Part shown: piece by piece, positions 1-6,627 of the stretch
Layout: each line of letters starts with the position of its first letter
How positions within the stretch are numbered: the first letter of the stretch is position 1
Source of the DNA: an uncultured candidate division Zixibacteria bacterium
GTDB taxonomy: Bacteria > Zixibacteria > MSB-5A5 > GN15 > FEB-12
Direction: 5' to 3'
Length of the DNA stretch: 8,169 nucleotides
NCBI GenBank assembly: GCA_913009765.1
Contig: CAJVYT010000183.1
Span: 1-8,169 of the forward strand
Notes under the pieces: generated by a model
Told to the model about the DNA's origin: nothing
Databases searched by the model: none
The model's input: only the letters and a program-made list of their open reading frames with translations
Made by a program: the position numbers and the translations under genes

Positions 1-154
1 GACTTAGACTGTGTGAGTAGTGAGGTATCTTGTGTAGAGAATAGATGGGTAGAAGCGATGTTTATACTGCAGACACATGGTTACTGTTCTGTCAGTACTT
101 GTATACATGTGAGATATGGAGTGTGTGTATTGTCATTTTCTGTTTTTTTTTTTT
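1..154. other. Non-genomic sequence beyond the P5 adapter (noise plus T12 run)
   Basis: This stretch lies outside the Illumina P5 adapter that begins at 155, so it cannot be part of the sequenced insert. It ends in twelve T at 143-154, the complement of the poly-A that reads often show after running off the end of an adapter. The bases before it are low-complexity GT/AG-rich sequence that looks like basecalling noise. A reading frame at 45-242 crosses noise, T run and adapter and is spurious. This stretch should be trimmed. Confidence 0.88.
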
Positions 155-212
155 AATGATACGGCGACCACCGAGATCTACACTCTTTCCCTACACGACG
201 CTCTTCCGATCT
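155..212 (+). other. Illumina P5 / TruSeq universal adapter (contamination)
   Basis: All 58 bases match the Illumina universal adapter as I know it: the P5 flow-cell part starts AATGATACGG at 155, and the read-1 primer part ends CTCTTCCGATCT at 212. The insert begins at 213. Translated, it gives the peptide MIRRPPRSTLFPYTTLFRS, a familiar artefact in proteins predicted from untrimmed assemblies. It has no biological function here. Confidence 0.98.
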
Positions 213-245
213 TATAAAATCACTGAAATTGTTTTAAATTGACTG

Positions 246-356
246 GAAGTACCGATAACAAGACCGCAAAACACCGGGAATCATTCCGGAGAAGGCCCGT
301 GACCAATCCCGGAGAAGCCCCGTAACCAATCCCGTAAAAGTACCGTGAAAAACCGT
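246..356. repeat. Degenerate 23-bp tandem repeat block, CCG-rich
   Basis: Two adjacent 23-bp units, 288-310 and 311-333, differ at only two positions and share the pattern GGAGAAG..CCGT.ACCAATCCC. A third, much weaker unit follows at 334-356. Upstream, from about 246, the same ACCG/CCGG-type words recur irregularly. The block is visibly more GC-rich than its AT-rich surroundings. There are too few copies, no spacers and no dyad symmetry for a CRISPR array. Its function is unknown; it may be a decayed dispersed repeat. Confidence 0.5.
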
Positions 357-467
357 AAATATAACAAGAAATAGGCTGTATAAACACATCAATTACTTAG
401 TTCGAACCTCCAAATCACACAAAAATAACCAAATATAACGAATTACTTTCCTTAACTAGCTTTCTTC

Positions 468-502
468 TTTGAATTCTTGTCGCTGGAAACCATGAATTCA
501 AA
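468..502. repeat. Inverted repeat, 9-bp arms around GAATTC
   Basis: The arms TTTGAATTC (468-476) and GAATTCAAA (494-502) are perfect reverse complements separated by 17 bases. No T run follows on either strand, so it is not an obvious terminator. It sits about 20 bp from the tRNA-like fragment and could be a recombinase arm site or simply chance, since the core is a self-palindrome. Confidence 0.3.
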
Positions 503-524
503 AGGGATTTCGATAGGTATATAT

Positions 525-546
525 GGTTCAAGTCCCTGCGCCGCTA
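525..546 (+). other. tRNA 3'-end-like fragment, possible att scar
   Basis: The sequence reads as the last part of a tRNA: GG closing a T stem (525-526), a T loop TTCAAGT (527-533), the T-stem 3' strand CCCTG (534-538), a seven-base acceptor 3' strand CGCCGCT (539-545) and a discriminator A (546). The 5' half is missing: nothing upstream supplies AGCGGCG for the acceptor stem, nor a D arm or anticodon arm, and the T stem is imperfect before 525. Tyrosine-recombinase islands that insert in tRNA 3' ends leave such fragments at their far end. Calling it an att site is inference, because no partner copy is in the window. Confidence 0.35.
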
Positions 547-685
547 TTATTTTACAATGAAATTAATACGCAAAAAGTTACATCTACAAAATAATGTGAA
601 AATTTGGCTGAGGACAAATTGGGGACAGTTTTGAAAAAACTAACTATTTTACTCAAAGCAATAAGAATGTTTATTTCTCTTTTGA

Positions 686-1816
686 TTAAGAATTATCACC
701 ATAAGCAGATAAGACAGCTTGCTCCATCTGATTAATCTCGTCATCTGATAGAAAATCAAAATGATTACTACGTTTACGAATTGATAATTTACCATTATTT
801 TGTAAACAAAACCGAATGAAAAGATCTATTTTCTGATCAGGCATATCCACTATTTCCTGAATAGCATCTTTGGTTTCATCATAATTTGCTAGGAATGCTA
901 ACTCACTAGATAGCTCTGTCTCAATCGTTTGATCAATGAATTTAAAAAGTGCTTCTGCTTGAGGTGTCATATCAATAAAGCGATACCACTTGGCAGTGTC
1001 GTTATGAATTGACATATGGCCTTCTTTATCAAGTGAGTACTCCACCAATGGCATGAGTTGTTTTGAGAACGATTCTAAAGAGTTATCATATTCAGAAGAG
1101 TTTTTTAGCATAGCTGCCGAAATAGGAAACATAATATCTTTTGGAGTGAAGTTTCGTCTAGCAAATATGTTATGAATTAGGAACCGGTGTATTCGACCGT
1201 TACCATCTTCAAATGGGTGTAAAAAAACAAATCCATAGGAAATAGTAGATGCTTGAATTACAGCAGATATATCACTTACATCCATTCGTTCATGTGCTGT
1301 TATTAACCCTTGCATTAGATCAGTCAAATCTTCAGGCTTTGGACATGCAAAATGTATCTTTTCTTTTTGAAAGGCTACTGTCTCTCCAACATAATTTTGA
1401 TTTGTACGATAATCTGAATCACGAAACCGTTCATCGACAATACGATTCTGAAGTTCTATAAATTTATTTTTCTGACAGAAATTTTCTCGTTCAGCAATTT
1501 GAAGTAGTGCTACAAAACGTTCAGTTCTTGTTGAGCTTGGTTTTATATGTTCAATCTCAAAAGAAGATTTTGTTTCTTTGGTATAAAGATAGCTTAGAGC
1601 TCTCTTCAACAATTTAGGTGAATATGTTGAAATAACTTTCTGACACCGATTATGAAGGTCTTTAGTTTCAAATTCACTAAGGATATTGGTTCGGCGAACC
1701 ATTGGACAAAAATTCCTATTACCTAATAAATTATCATTTATCCGTTGACGTTTAACCTTATGAGCAGGGGAGAATGAGTTTCTCCTGTAACCAAGAATGG
1801 TTGTAGGTGGTTTCAT
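686..1816 (-). CDS. Fic domain protein, probable protein AMP-transferase
   Basis: This 376-residue protein carries a complete Fic core motif, HPFEDGNGRIHR at residues 200-211, with catalytic H200, metal-binding D204 and the GNGR anion hole. Fic proteins usually move AMP from ATP to a hydroxyl on a target protein; some use other nucleotides or remove AMP. The stretch around residues 136-144 (YRTNQNYVG) fits the flap that docks target peptides. An in-protein inhibitory helix is likely at S85-F-E-I-E89, as in class II Fic proteins, although H90 replaces the usual G or N. The C-terminal part (about 325-372) looks like the conserved tail of a longer Fic subfamily. The first ~40 residues are basic and unrecognised, so the N-terminus may be shortened. 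The ATG has no good ribosome site, and the frame closes with a stop 10 codons upstream. It lies 77 bp beyond the exporter operon on the same strand, with no separate antitoxin gene visible. Its target is unknown. Confidence 0.9.
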   Translation of the reverse strand: MKPPTTILGYRRNSFSPAHKVKRQRINDNLLGNRNFCPMVRRTNILSEFETKDLHNRCQKVISTYSPKLLKRALSYLYTKETKSSFEIEHIKPSSTRTERFVALLQIAERENFCQKNKFIELQNRIVDERFRDSDYRTNQNYVGETVAFQKEKIHFACPKPEDLTDLMQGLITAHERMDVSDISAVIQASTISYGFVFLHPFEDGNGRIHRFLIHNIFARRNFTPKDIMFPISAAMLKNSSEYDNSLESFSKQLMPLVEYSLDKEGHMSIHNDTAKWYRFIDMTPQAEALFKFIDQTIETELSSELAFLANYDETKDAIQEIVDMPDQKIDLFIRFCLQNNGKLSIRKRSNHFDFLSDDEINQMEQAVLSAYGDNS

Positions 1817-1876
1817 TGATACGTAAATGTATGTACTACAGTGTTACTGTTATATATTTCCATTTTTTTAAAATGT

Positions 1877-1882
1877 ATTATA
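1877..1882 (-). promoter_or_regulatory. Possible -10 box for the Fic gene
   Basis: On the minus strand the sequence reads TATAAT exactly, just after the T run that ends the exporter operon. Transcription would start near 1870, giving a leader of about 55 bases before the Fic ATG at 1816. No good -35 box lies 16-18 bases upstream (the best position reads CGAATT), and in AT-rich DNA a TATAAT can arise by chance. Confidence 0.35.
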
Positions 1883-1885
1883 TGC

Positions 1886-1919
1886 AAAAAAAATTATGAA
1901 ATTCGTTTTGAAAAACGAA
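1886..1919 (-). terminator. Possible intrinsic terminator at the end of the exporter operon
   Basis: On the minus strand the last codons of the second permease form a perfect 8-bp inverted repeat, TTCGTTTT/AAAACGAA (1919-1912 and 1909-1902, two bases between). Eight T follow at 1893-1886. The stem is AT-rich and eight bases, including the stop codon, separate it from the T run, so it would be a weak terminator. Its position between the operon and an unrelated gene favours the call. Confidence 0.45.
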
Positions 1920-2991
1920 GAGCCGATAAACCGAATACACTGATACCATAGATAGTAAGAATGACAACCTGAAAAGTAAGATCTTGAAGTCCGGCTCCTT
2001 TCATCATAATCGCCCGAACAATCTCCATGAAGTAACGCATTGGGTTTAGATAAGTTATATACTGCATCCAGATAGGCATATTTGTGATAGGTGTGAAAAA
2101 TCCGGAAGTCAAAATTGCGAAAACAGAGAAGAACCAGGCAAAAAACATTGCCTGCTGTTGAGTCGATGTTATATTTGAAAAAAACAATCCAATTCCAAGC
2201 GGTGTGATTAAGTATAGTCCCGAAAGTGAAAAGAGTAATACTGACGATCCAACAAAGGGAACCTTAAACCAGAGTACTCCAAAAGTTAAAGCAATGATAA
2301 TCTCGAGTAGACCCAAAAGAGCAAAAGGAATAATTTTACCAAGCAGCAGCACCCACCCTTTGATAGGTGTTACTAAAAGCTGTTCAAGCGTTCCCACTTC
2401 TTTTTCACGTACAATAGCCATAGCTGTCAACATCACCGTAATCATTGTAAGCAGTGTTGCAACTATTCCCGGAACCATAAAATATACTGACTCCGCCTCA
2501 GGATTGTAAAGTACATCAAAACGTATTTCACCTTTCGGCTTAATGTTATAATAATTTTGAGTATACAATTGCATAATTTGCAACATGTATCCAATACCAA
2601 TTGATGTAGAGTTGGCATTGGAACCGTCTGTAATTAATGAGATTGTAGGCTTATCTTTATTCATCAGCTTTTCAGAAAAATCATTGGGGATAATAATCGC
2701 CATATCGGAGGAACTGTTCTTGAAATTGTTCTCAAGATTTTTTAGAGCAATTACTTCGTCATTGGGTTTAAAATAATTATTAGCCGAAGTGGTTTGTATT
2801 AGCTCTCTTGATTGAGAGGAATGGTCAAAATCATACACATCAAGGTCGAGATTTTTAACATCAAAATTTACAACATATCCGAATAAAAGAAGTTGGATTA
2901 TTGGCAGCAGAAATATTAATCTCAGCATATTTTTGTCACGGAAGACCTGAATAAATTCTTTTTTTATCAATCCATAAAGAGCCTGATACAT
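1894..2991 (-). CDS. ABC-2 exporter permease, second subunit (YbhR-like)
   Basis: This 365-residue inner-membrane protein should pair with the preceding permease to form the transmembrane channel of the exporter. It has the family layout: a first membrane helix near residues 23-42, a large extracytoplasmic domain to about 170, then about five more helices (about 172-193, 213-239, 249-271, 281-301, 340-358). Family signatures are LYNPEAES at 161-168, the cytoplasmic REKEVGTLEQLLVTP at 195-209 that contacts the ATPase, and NPMRYFMEIVRAIMMKG at 316-331. The ATG lies one base after the stop of the first permease, with AAGGA at 3005-3001 as ribosome site (9-base spacing). It is the last gene of the operon, the position of YbhR in E. 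coli ybhGFSR. It is full length for the family. The substrate cannot be read from the sequence. Confidence 0.92.
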   Translation of the reverse strand: MYQALYGLIKKEFIQVFRDKNMLRLIFLLPIIQLLLFGYVVNFDVKNLDLDVYDFDHSSQSRELIQTTSANNYFKPNDEVIALKNLENNFKNSSSDMAIIIPNDFSEKLMNKDKPTISLITDGSNANSTSIGIGYMLQIMQLYTQNYYNIKPKGEIRFDVLYNPEAESVYFMVPGIVATLLTMITVMLTAMAIVREKEVGTLEQLLVTPIKGWVLLLGKIIPFALLGLLEIIIALTFGVLWFKVPFVGSSVLLFSLSGLYLITPLGIGLFFSNITSTQQQAMFFAWFFSVFAILTSGFFTPITNMPIWMQYITYLNPMRYFMEIVRAIMMKGAGLQDLTFQVVILTIYGISVFGLSALRFSKRIS

Positions 2992-2992
2992 T

Positions 2993-4099
2993 CTATGCTA
3001 TCCTTGTTGAGAATTTTTTGGATGCTATAAACATTAGTACAGCCATTAAAATAATAAGATATAATCCTTGAGCAGCTAAAATTTCCACACCGGCACCTTT
3101 AAGAGTGATCCCTCTGATTATTGTTATAAAAAATTTAGCCGGTATGATATTGGAAAAAATTTGAAGCGGTATAGGCATATTTTTAATAGAAAAAATAAAT
3201 CCGGAAAGCATCATTGGCGGAAGAAGTGTTACAGTCAAAGCTAACATCATGGCAACCTGCTGAGTTTTTGAAATAGCTGAAATCAAAATACCGAGTGCAA
3301 GAGCAGCAGCGATATAGATTAACCCAAAAGCCAGCAGCAGTAGCTGTGACCCTACAAAAGGAATATCAAAAAGAATCTTAGCAACTGCTAAAACAAGAAA
3401 ACCGTCTAAAAGTCCAAGCATGATATATGGGATAATTTTCCCTAATAAAATTTGTCTGGTACTCACCGGAGCGGTCAGAAGCTGTTCCATTGTACCGGTT
3501 TCTTTCTCACGGGCAATAGTGATTGATGTTAATAAAGCAGAAATCATCATCAGGATAATCCCCACAAGTCCCGGAACAAAAAAATGAGATGATGTCAAAT
3601 CAGGGTTATATAAATTTTGAACAGCAATTTCTATTTTTGGAATCTCTATCCCATTGGGGAGATGATCAAGTAAATAAAGGTTAAGCACTGCCTTGGAAAA
3701 ATTTAAAACAGCAGCACTCAGATTGTTATCAGAGCCGTCGATTGTCATTCCCAACTCAAAGTGTCTGTTGTTTAAAAGAGCTTCGGAAAATCCGGGACGA
3801 ATATACAGGATAGCTGTTGCTTGAGAAGAACGTAAAAGAGCTTCGGGGTCATGTTCTGACGGTTCGGTGTCGGGTCTTGAGAAATATGTCGATTCATAGA
3901 CAGCATCAACAAGCTCTTTTGATTCTAAGGTTTTATCATAATCTATCACTGCCACTGTAATATTATTTATATCTAAGGTGATGGCATAACCGTAAAGGAA
4001 AGTCATCATAATAGGCATAGCAATAGCAATGACCAATGATTTGGGGTCACGCAGGATGTGATAAAATTCTTTGATGGCTATAAATTTAACTTTACGCAT
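2993..4099 (-). CDS. ABC-2 exporter permease, first subunit (YbhS-like)
   Basis: This 368-residue inner-membrane protein is a paralogue of the next gene and its probable partner. It has a helix near residues 22-41, a long extracytoplasmic domain to about 173, and further helices at about 174-194, 218-242, 252-276, 284-304 and 342-360. Shared family motifs are NLYNPDLTSSHFFVPG at 162-177, AREKETGTMEQLLTAPV at 196-212 and IIRGITLKGAG at 327-337. The ATG overlaps the 3' end of the second ATPase gene by 8 bp, with AGAGAGG at 4112-4106 six bases upstream as a strong ribosome site. The order ATPase-permease-permease matches E. coli ybhF-ybhS-ybhR. Related E. coli exporters have been linked to cation and drug export, but that cannot be carried over to this protein without testing. 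Confidence 0.92.
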   Translation of the reverse strand: MRKVKFIAIKEFYHILRDPKSLVIAIAMPIMMTFLYGYAITLDINNITVAVIDYDKTLESKELVDAVYESTYFSRPDTEPSEHDPEALLRSSQATAILYIRPGFSEALLNNRHFELGMTIDGSDNNLSAAVLNFSKAVLNLYLLDHLPNGIEIPKIEIAVQNLYNPDLTSSHFFVPGLVGIILMMISALLTSITIAREKETGTMEQLLTAPVSTRQILLGKIIPYIMLGLLDGFLVLAVAKILFDIPFVGSQLLLLAFGLIYIAAALALGILISAISKTQQVAMMLALTVTLLPPMMLSGFIFSIKNMPIPLQIFSNIIPAKFFITIIRGITLKGAGVEILAAQGLYLIILMAVLMFIASKKFSTRIA

Positions 4100-4832
4100 T
4101 ATTGACCTCTCTACAGTTAATCAGGTCGATAAACATCTGTTCAAGATTTTCTGCTTTATATTTTTCTACTAACTCAAACGGTTTTCCTATTTCAATTATC
4201 TTTCCTTGATGCATAATTGAAATCCGTCCGCAATATTCAGCTTCATCCATATAGTGAGTAGTTACAAAAATTGTAACACCCTCTTCAGCCAAACCATAGA
4301 GAACAGACCAGAATTTCCTTCTAAATATAGGATCAACACCGCCGGTAGGTTCATCTAAAAATAGTAGTTTAGGCTGATGCAAAAGAGCAACTGCCAAAGC
4401 CAACCGCTGACGCCATCCGATAGGAAGCGAATGTGCCTGTCTTTTGAGAAATTCATCAAGCTCCAGTTTGTCAGTCAACAATTCAAGACGATTTTTTATA
4501 TCCTTTTTATTCATCCCGTAAACTGTACCGTAGAAATTTATATTTTCCAGTCCGGTCAGTTCACCGTAGAGTGAAAATTTCTGTGACATATAACCGATTT
4601 TGGTTTTAATTTTTTCAGATTCATTAATTATGTCACATCCGGCAACCTTCCCATTTCCGCTTGTTGGCAGTAAAAGACCGCAAAGCATTCTAATAGCGGT
4701 AGTTTTACCGGCACCGTTTGCTCCTAAAAACCCAAAAATCTCACCTTTTGAAACATTAAGAGATATTTCATCAACTGCTTTAAATGATCCAAAATGACGA
4801 GACAGTTTATGTAACTCAACAGCGTAGCTCAT
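4092..4832 (-). CDS. ABC exporter ATPase, second subunit (YbhF C-half-like)
   Basis: This 246-residue cytoplasmic ATPase should power the permeases as one half of a heterodimer with the preceding ATPase. Visible motifs are Walker A GANGAGKT (37-44), Q-loop Q84, signature region LPIGWRQ (136-142), Walker B LLFLDE (156-161) and H-loop H193. The signature departs from the LSGGQ consensus: P137 and I138 replace S and G, while G139 is kept. The ATP site that uses this signature, formed with Walker A of the partner, is therefore probably weakened. The C-terminus ends soon after NLEQMFIDLI, typical of DrrA/CcmA-type exporter ATPases. The start overlaps the stop of the previous gene as ATGA (4832-4829), with GGAG at 4844-4841. 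In E. coli both ATPase halves are one protein, YbhF; here they are separate genes. This entry corresponds to the C-terminal half. Confidence 0.92.
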   Translation of the reverse strand: MSYAVELHKLSRHFGSFKAVDEISLNVSKGEIFGFLGANGAGKTTAIRMLCGLLLPTSGNGKVAGCDIINESEKIKTKIGYMSQKFSLYGELTGLENINFYGTVYGMNKKDIKNRLELLTDKLELDEFLKRQAHSLPIGWRQRLALAVALLHQPKLLFLDEPTGGVDPIFRRKFWSVLYGLAEEGVTIFVTTHYMDEAEYCGRISIMHQGKIIEIGKPFELVEKYKAENLEQMFIDLINCREVNNA

Positions 4833-5746
4833 GATTGCTGCTCCATCAACTGAATAAAACTATCTTCAAGACTTGGTTTGATTGGTTTGATTTGAGTTGT
4901 TATAATTTTAATCTTTATTAATTCATCAACATAATTATCAATACTATCATCGTGATTTAAGTACAGATGCATTCCAGCTCCAAATCTTCTGGCTTCCAGT
5001 CCTTTGATATTGTTAAGCTGTCTGTCCAATGAAGCTGTCGGTTCTGCATCAAGATAGAATAATTGTCCATCAAATAGAGCGGGAAGTTCATCAGGGCTGC
5101 CTTCGGTTAATTTCTTTCCGTCAAAAATAAAACAGGCGTGGTCAGCCCGAGCTACCTCATCCATATATGGTGTTGATACTAAAATAGTGACACCTTCGTT
5201 TTTCAGATTAAGAAGAATCTCCCAGAACTGTCGGCGAGAGAGCGGGTCAACACCGGTCGTTGGTTCATCAAGCAAAAGAACTTTAGGGTCATGCATCAAA
5301 GAGCAGGATAGTGCCAGTTTTTGTTTCATGCCGCCTGAGAGAGCGGCTGCCCGCCGGTTTTTAAATGGTTTCAGGTTAGAGAAACGGTACATTTCTTCGA
5401 CTCGCTTATCAAAATCTTTACCGGTTACATCAAATATACCGGCATAAAACCTTAGATTTTCTTCAACTGACAAATCGGGGTAGAGTGAAAATATCTGAGG
5501 CATATATCCAAGCATCGGTTTTATTTTATCAAACTGTTTGGTAACATTCATACCGTCGATCGTAATCACACCGCTGTCAAGGTCAAGAAGATTGCAGATG
5601 GCTCGAATCAGAGTAGTTTTACCGGCACCGTCCGGTCCGGCAAGAGCGGTAATCCCTCCCGACGGTACAGCCAAGGAAAAATTATCAACTGCTGTGATAT
5701 TTCCGTAGGTGCGGGAGACCTCTTTTATGTCAAGGAAGTTATTCAT
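4829..5746 (-). CDS. ABC exporter ATPase, first subunit (YbhF N-half-like)
   Basis: This 305-residue ATPase is the partner of the next gene. Numbered from the ATG at 5746, it shows Walker A GPDGAGKT (37-44), Q84, an intact signature LSGGMKQ (136-142) and Walker B VLLLDEP (156-162). At the H-loop it has P193 in STPYMDE where most ABC ATPases have a histidine. After about residue 220 a C-terminal extension of some 80 residues ends in SLEDSFIQLM, common in exporter ATPases of this group. A TTG two codons upstream (5752) is also possible. I chose the ATG because it is the stronger codon and puts the motifs in exactly the same register as those of the second ATPase. Neither start has a clear ribosome site; the gene overlaps the adaptor gene by 8 bp, so coupled translation is likely. 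Confidence 0.92.
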   Translation of the reverse strand: MNNFLDIKEVSRTYGNITAVDNFSLAVPSGGITALAGPDGAGKTTLIRAICNLLDLDSGVITIDGMNVTKQFDKIKPMLGYMPQIFSLYPDLSVEENLRFYAGIFDVTGKDFDKRVEEMYRFSNLKPFKNRRAAALSGGMKQKLALSCSLMHDPKVLLLDEPTTGVDPLSRRQFWEILLNLKNEGVTILVSTPYMDEVARADHACFIFDGKKLTEGSPDELPALFDGQLFYLDAEPTASLDRQLNNIKGLEARRFGAGMHLYLNHDDSIDNYVDELIKIKIITTQIKPIKPSLEDSFIQLMEQQS

Positions 5747-6626
5747 GGTCAAAGGTTACATAAACCGGCATACCGATTTTTAACTTTCCGTCAATGTTAT
5801 GAATTCTAATTTTTACGGCATACACAAGATTAGCCCGTGATTTTTTAGTCTGTATATTTTTCGGTGTAAACTCAGCCTCTTCCGATGTCCAGATAACTTC
5901 GCCAGTGTAATTTTTTGTTTCCGTTTCTGTATCAATTGTGGCTTTGTCACCGATTTTAATTTTAGCAAAATCTTCAGTAGGCAAATAAACTTTGACATTG
6001 AGTGAAACAAGGTTTGAAATTTTTGCTATCGGTTTACCGGGGACCAAAAGTTCTCCTTGCTCAATAAATTTATCAGTAACTATTCCATCAATACTGCTTG
6101 TAGGGTAGCAGTCGGAAATAGTTCTTTTGACTTTGTCCACTTCTATTTGAATTTTTGTAATCTCAGTTTTAATAGTTTTAAGATTTGTTTGAGCTGTTTT
6201 GGCATTTAGGGTCGCCTGAGTTAGTTCATGCTCAATTTGATCAAGCTGTTTGGATGTTCCTGTTCCTGACTTAAACAAAGTTGAGATACGTTTTTGTTCT
6301 TTCTGTAAATAAGATTCAGATTCTTTAGCCTTTTGAAGTTGAATTTCAGCAGACTGTAACTGTGCCATCGCAACTTTTTTAGATGATTTGACCAGTTCAA
6401 GTTGTAGAATCAATTTGCTTGTATCAATAAAAAGCAAAGTGTCGTTTTTGCTGATAGTTGTACCCTCATCAAAATTCAACTGTTCAACCCGTCCACCTGT
6501 TTCGGCTGAGACAATTATTTCGTCTGCTTCTAAAAGCCCTGAACCTCCGGCAGCTTCTTTGTTTTCTTCACATCCGTAAATCACAAAAAGAAACAGCATT
6601 AATATTAAGAAACGCAGTTTTGTCAT
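5739..6626 (-). CDS. HlyD-type periplasmic adaptor lipoprotein (YbhG-like)
   Basis: This 295-residue protein is the membrane-fusion subunit that should bridge the inner-membrane ABC complex and the outer-membrane channel. The N-terminus is a lipoprotein signal: a hydrophobic stretch at residues 5-17, then IYGC with C19 as the likely lipidated cysteine. Order of parts: lipoyl half-motif with VSAETGGRVEQLNFDEG (39-55); a long coiled-coil hairpin (about 71-170) whose turn lies near the GTGTSKQ of 121-127; second lipoyl half with SSIDGIVTDKFIEQGELV-like sequence (177-194, including GIVTDKFIEQGE); then beta-barrel segments to the end. A strong ribosome site, AAGGA at 6638-6634, lies seven bases before the ATG and inside the last codons of the channel gene; the gap between the genes is one base. 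Lipid anchoring differs from the membrane-helix or signal-peptide form common in this family. Confidence 0.9.
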   Translation of the reverse strand: MTKLRFLILMLFLFVIYGCEENKEAAGGSGLLEADEIIVSAETGGRVEQLNFDEGTTISKNDTLLFIDTSKLILQLELVKSSKKVAMAQLQSAEIQLQKAKESESYLQKEQKRISTLFKSGTGTSKQLDQIEHELTQATLNAKTAQTNLKTIKTEITKIQIEVDKVKRTISDCYPTSSIDGIVTDKFIEQGELLVPGKPIAKISNLVSLNVKVYLPTEDFAKIKIGDKATIDTETETKNYTGEVIWTSEEAEFTPKNIQTKKSRANLVYAVKIRIHNIDGKLKIGMPVYVTFDHE

Positions 6627-6627
6627 T

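Larger units (their letters stand above)
213..685. other. Intergenic region without a convincing gene
   Basis: This is the genomic stretch between the left adapter and the end of the Fic gene. I see no reading frame with recognisable protein content and no complete RNA gene. It holds a CCG-rich block with short tandem repeats (about 246-356), an inverted repeat around two GAATTC sites (468-502), a tRNA-3'-end-like fragment (525-546) and a minus-strand open stretch of twenty codons (584-643). No clear terminator for the Fic gene is visible: a small hairpin at 627-641 lacks a following T run. The mixture of unrelated remnants suggests a recombination-prone junction, but that is inference. Confidence 0.6.

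Noticed and set aside
45..242. 65-residue plus-strand reading frame
   Set aside because: It runs through noise, the T12 run and the Illumina P5 adapter; the peptide is the well-known adapter translation.
288..356. CRISPR array
   Set aside because: The repeats are directly adjacent with no spacers, number only two good copies, and no cas gene is in the window.
473..546. A complete tRNA gene ending at 546
   Set aside because: No acceptor 5' strand, D arm or anticodon arm can be drawn in the preceding bases and the T stem is mismatched; only the 3' end is tRNA-like.
627..641. AGTTTT-GAA-AAAACT hairpin as the Fic gene terminator
   Set aside because: The stem is six weak pairs and the following minus-strand bases are GTCCCC rather than a T run.
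1249..1461. Plus-strand frame opposite the Fic gene
   Set aside because: It is antisense to a well-supported coding region containing the Fic active-site motif and has no recognisable protein content; the same applies to plus-strand frames opposite the exporter genes.
1838..1850. ACAGT-GTT-ACTGT as a repressor operator for the Fic gene
   Set aside because: The arms are only five bases and occur once; in AT-rich leader DNA this is weak evidence and no cognate regulator is adjacent.
5747..5752. TTG start for the first ATPase, two codons upstream
   Set aside because: The ATG at 5746 is a better codon and puts all ABC motifs at the same residue numbers as in the second ATPase; neither start has a clear ribosome site.
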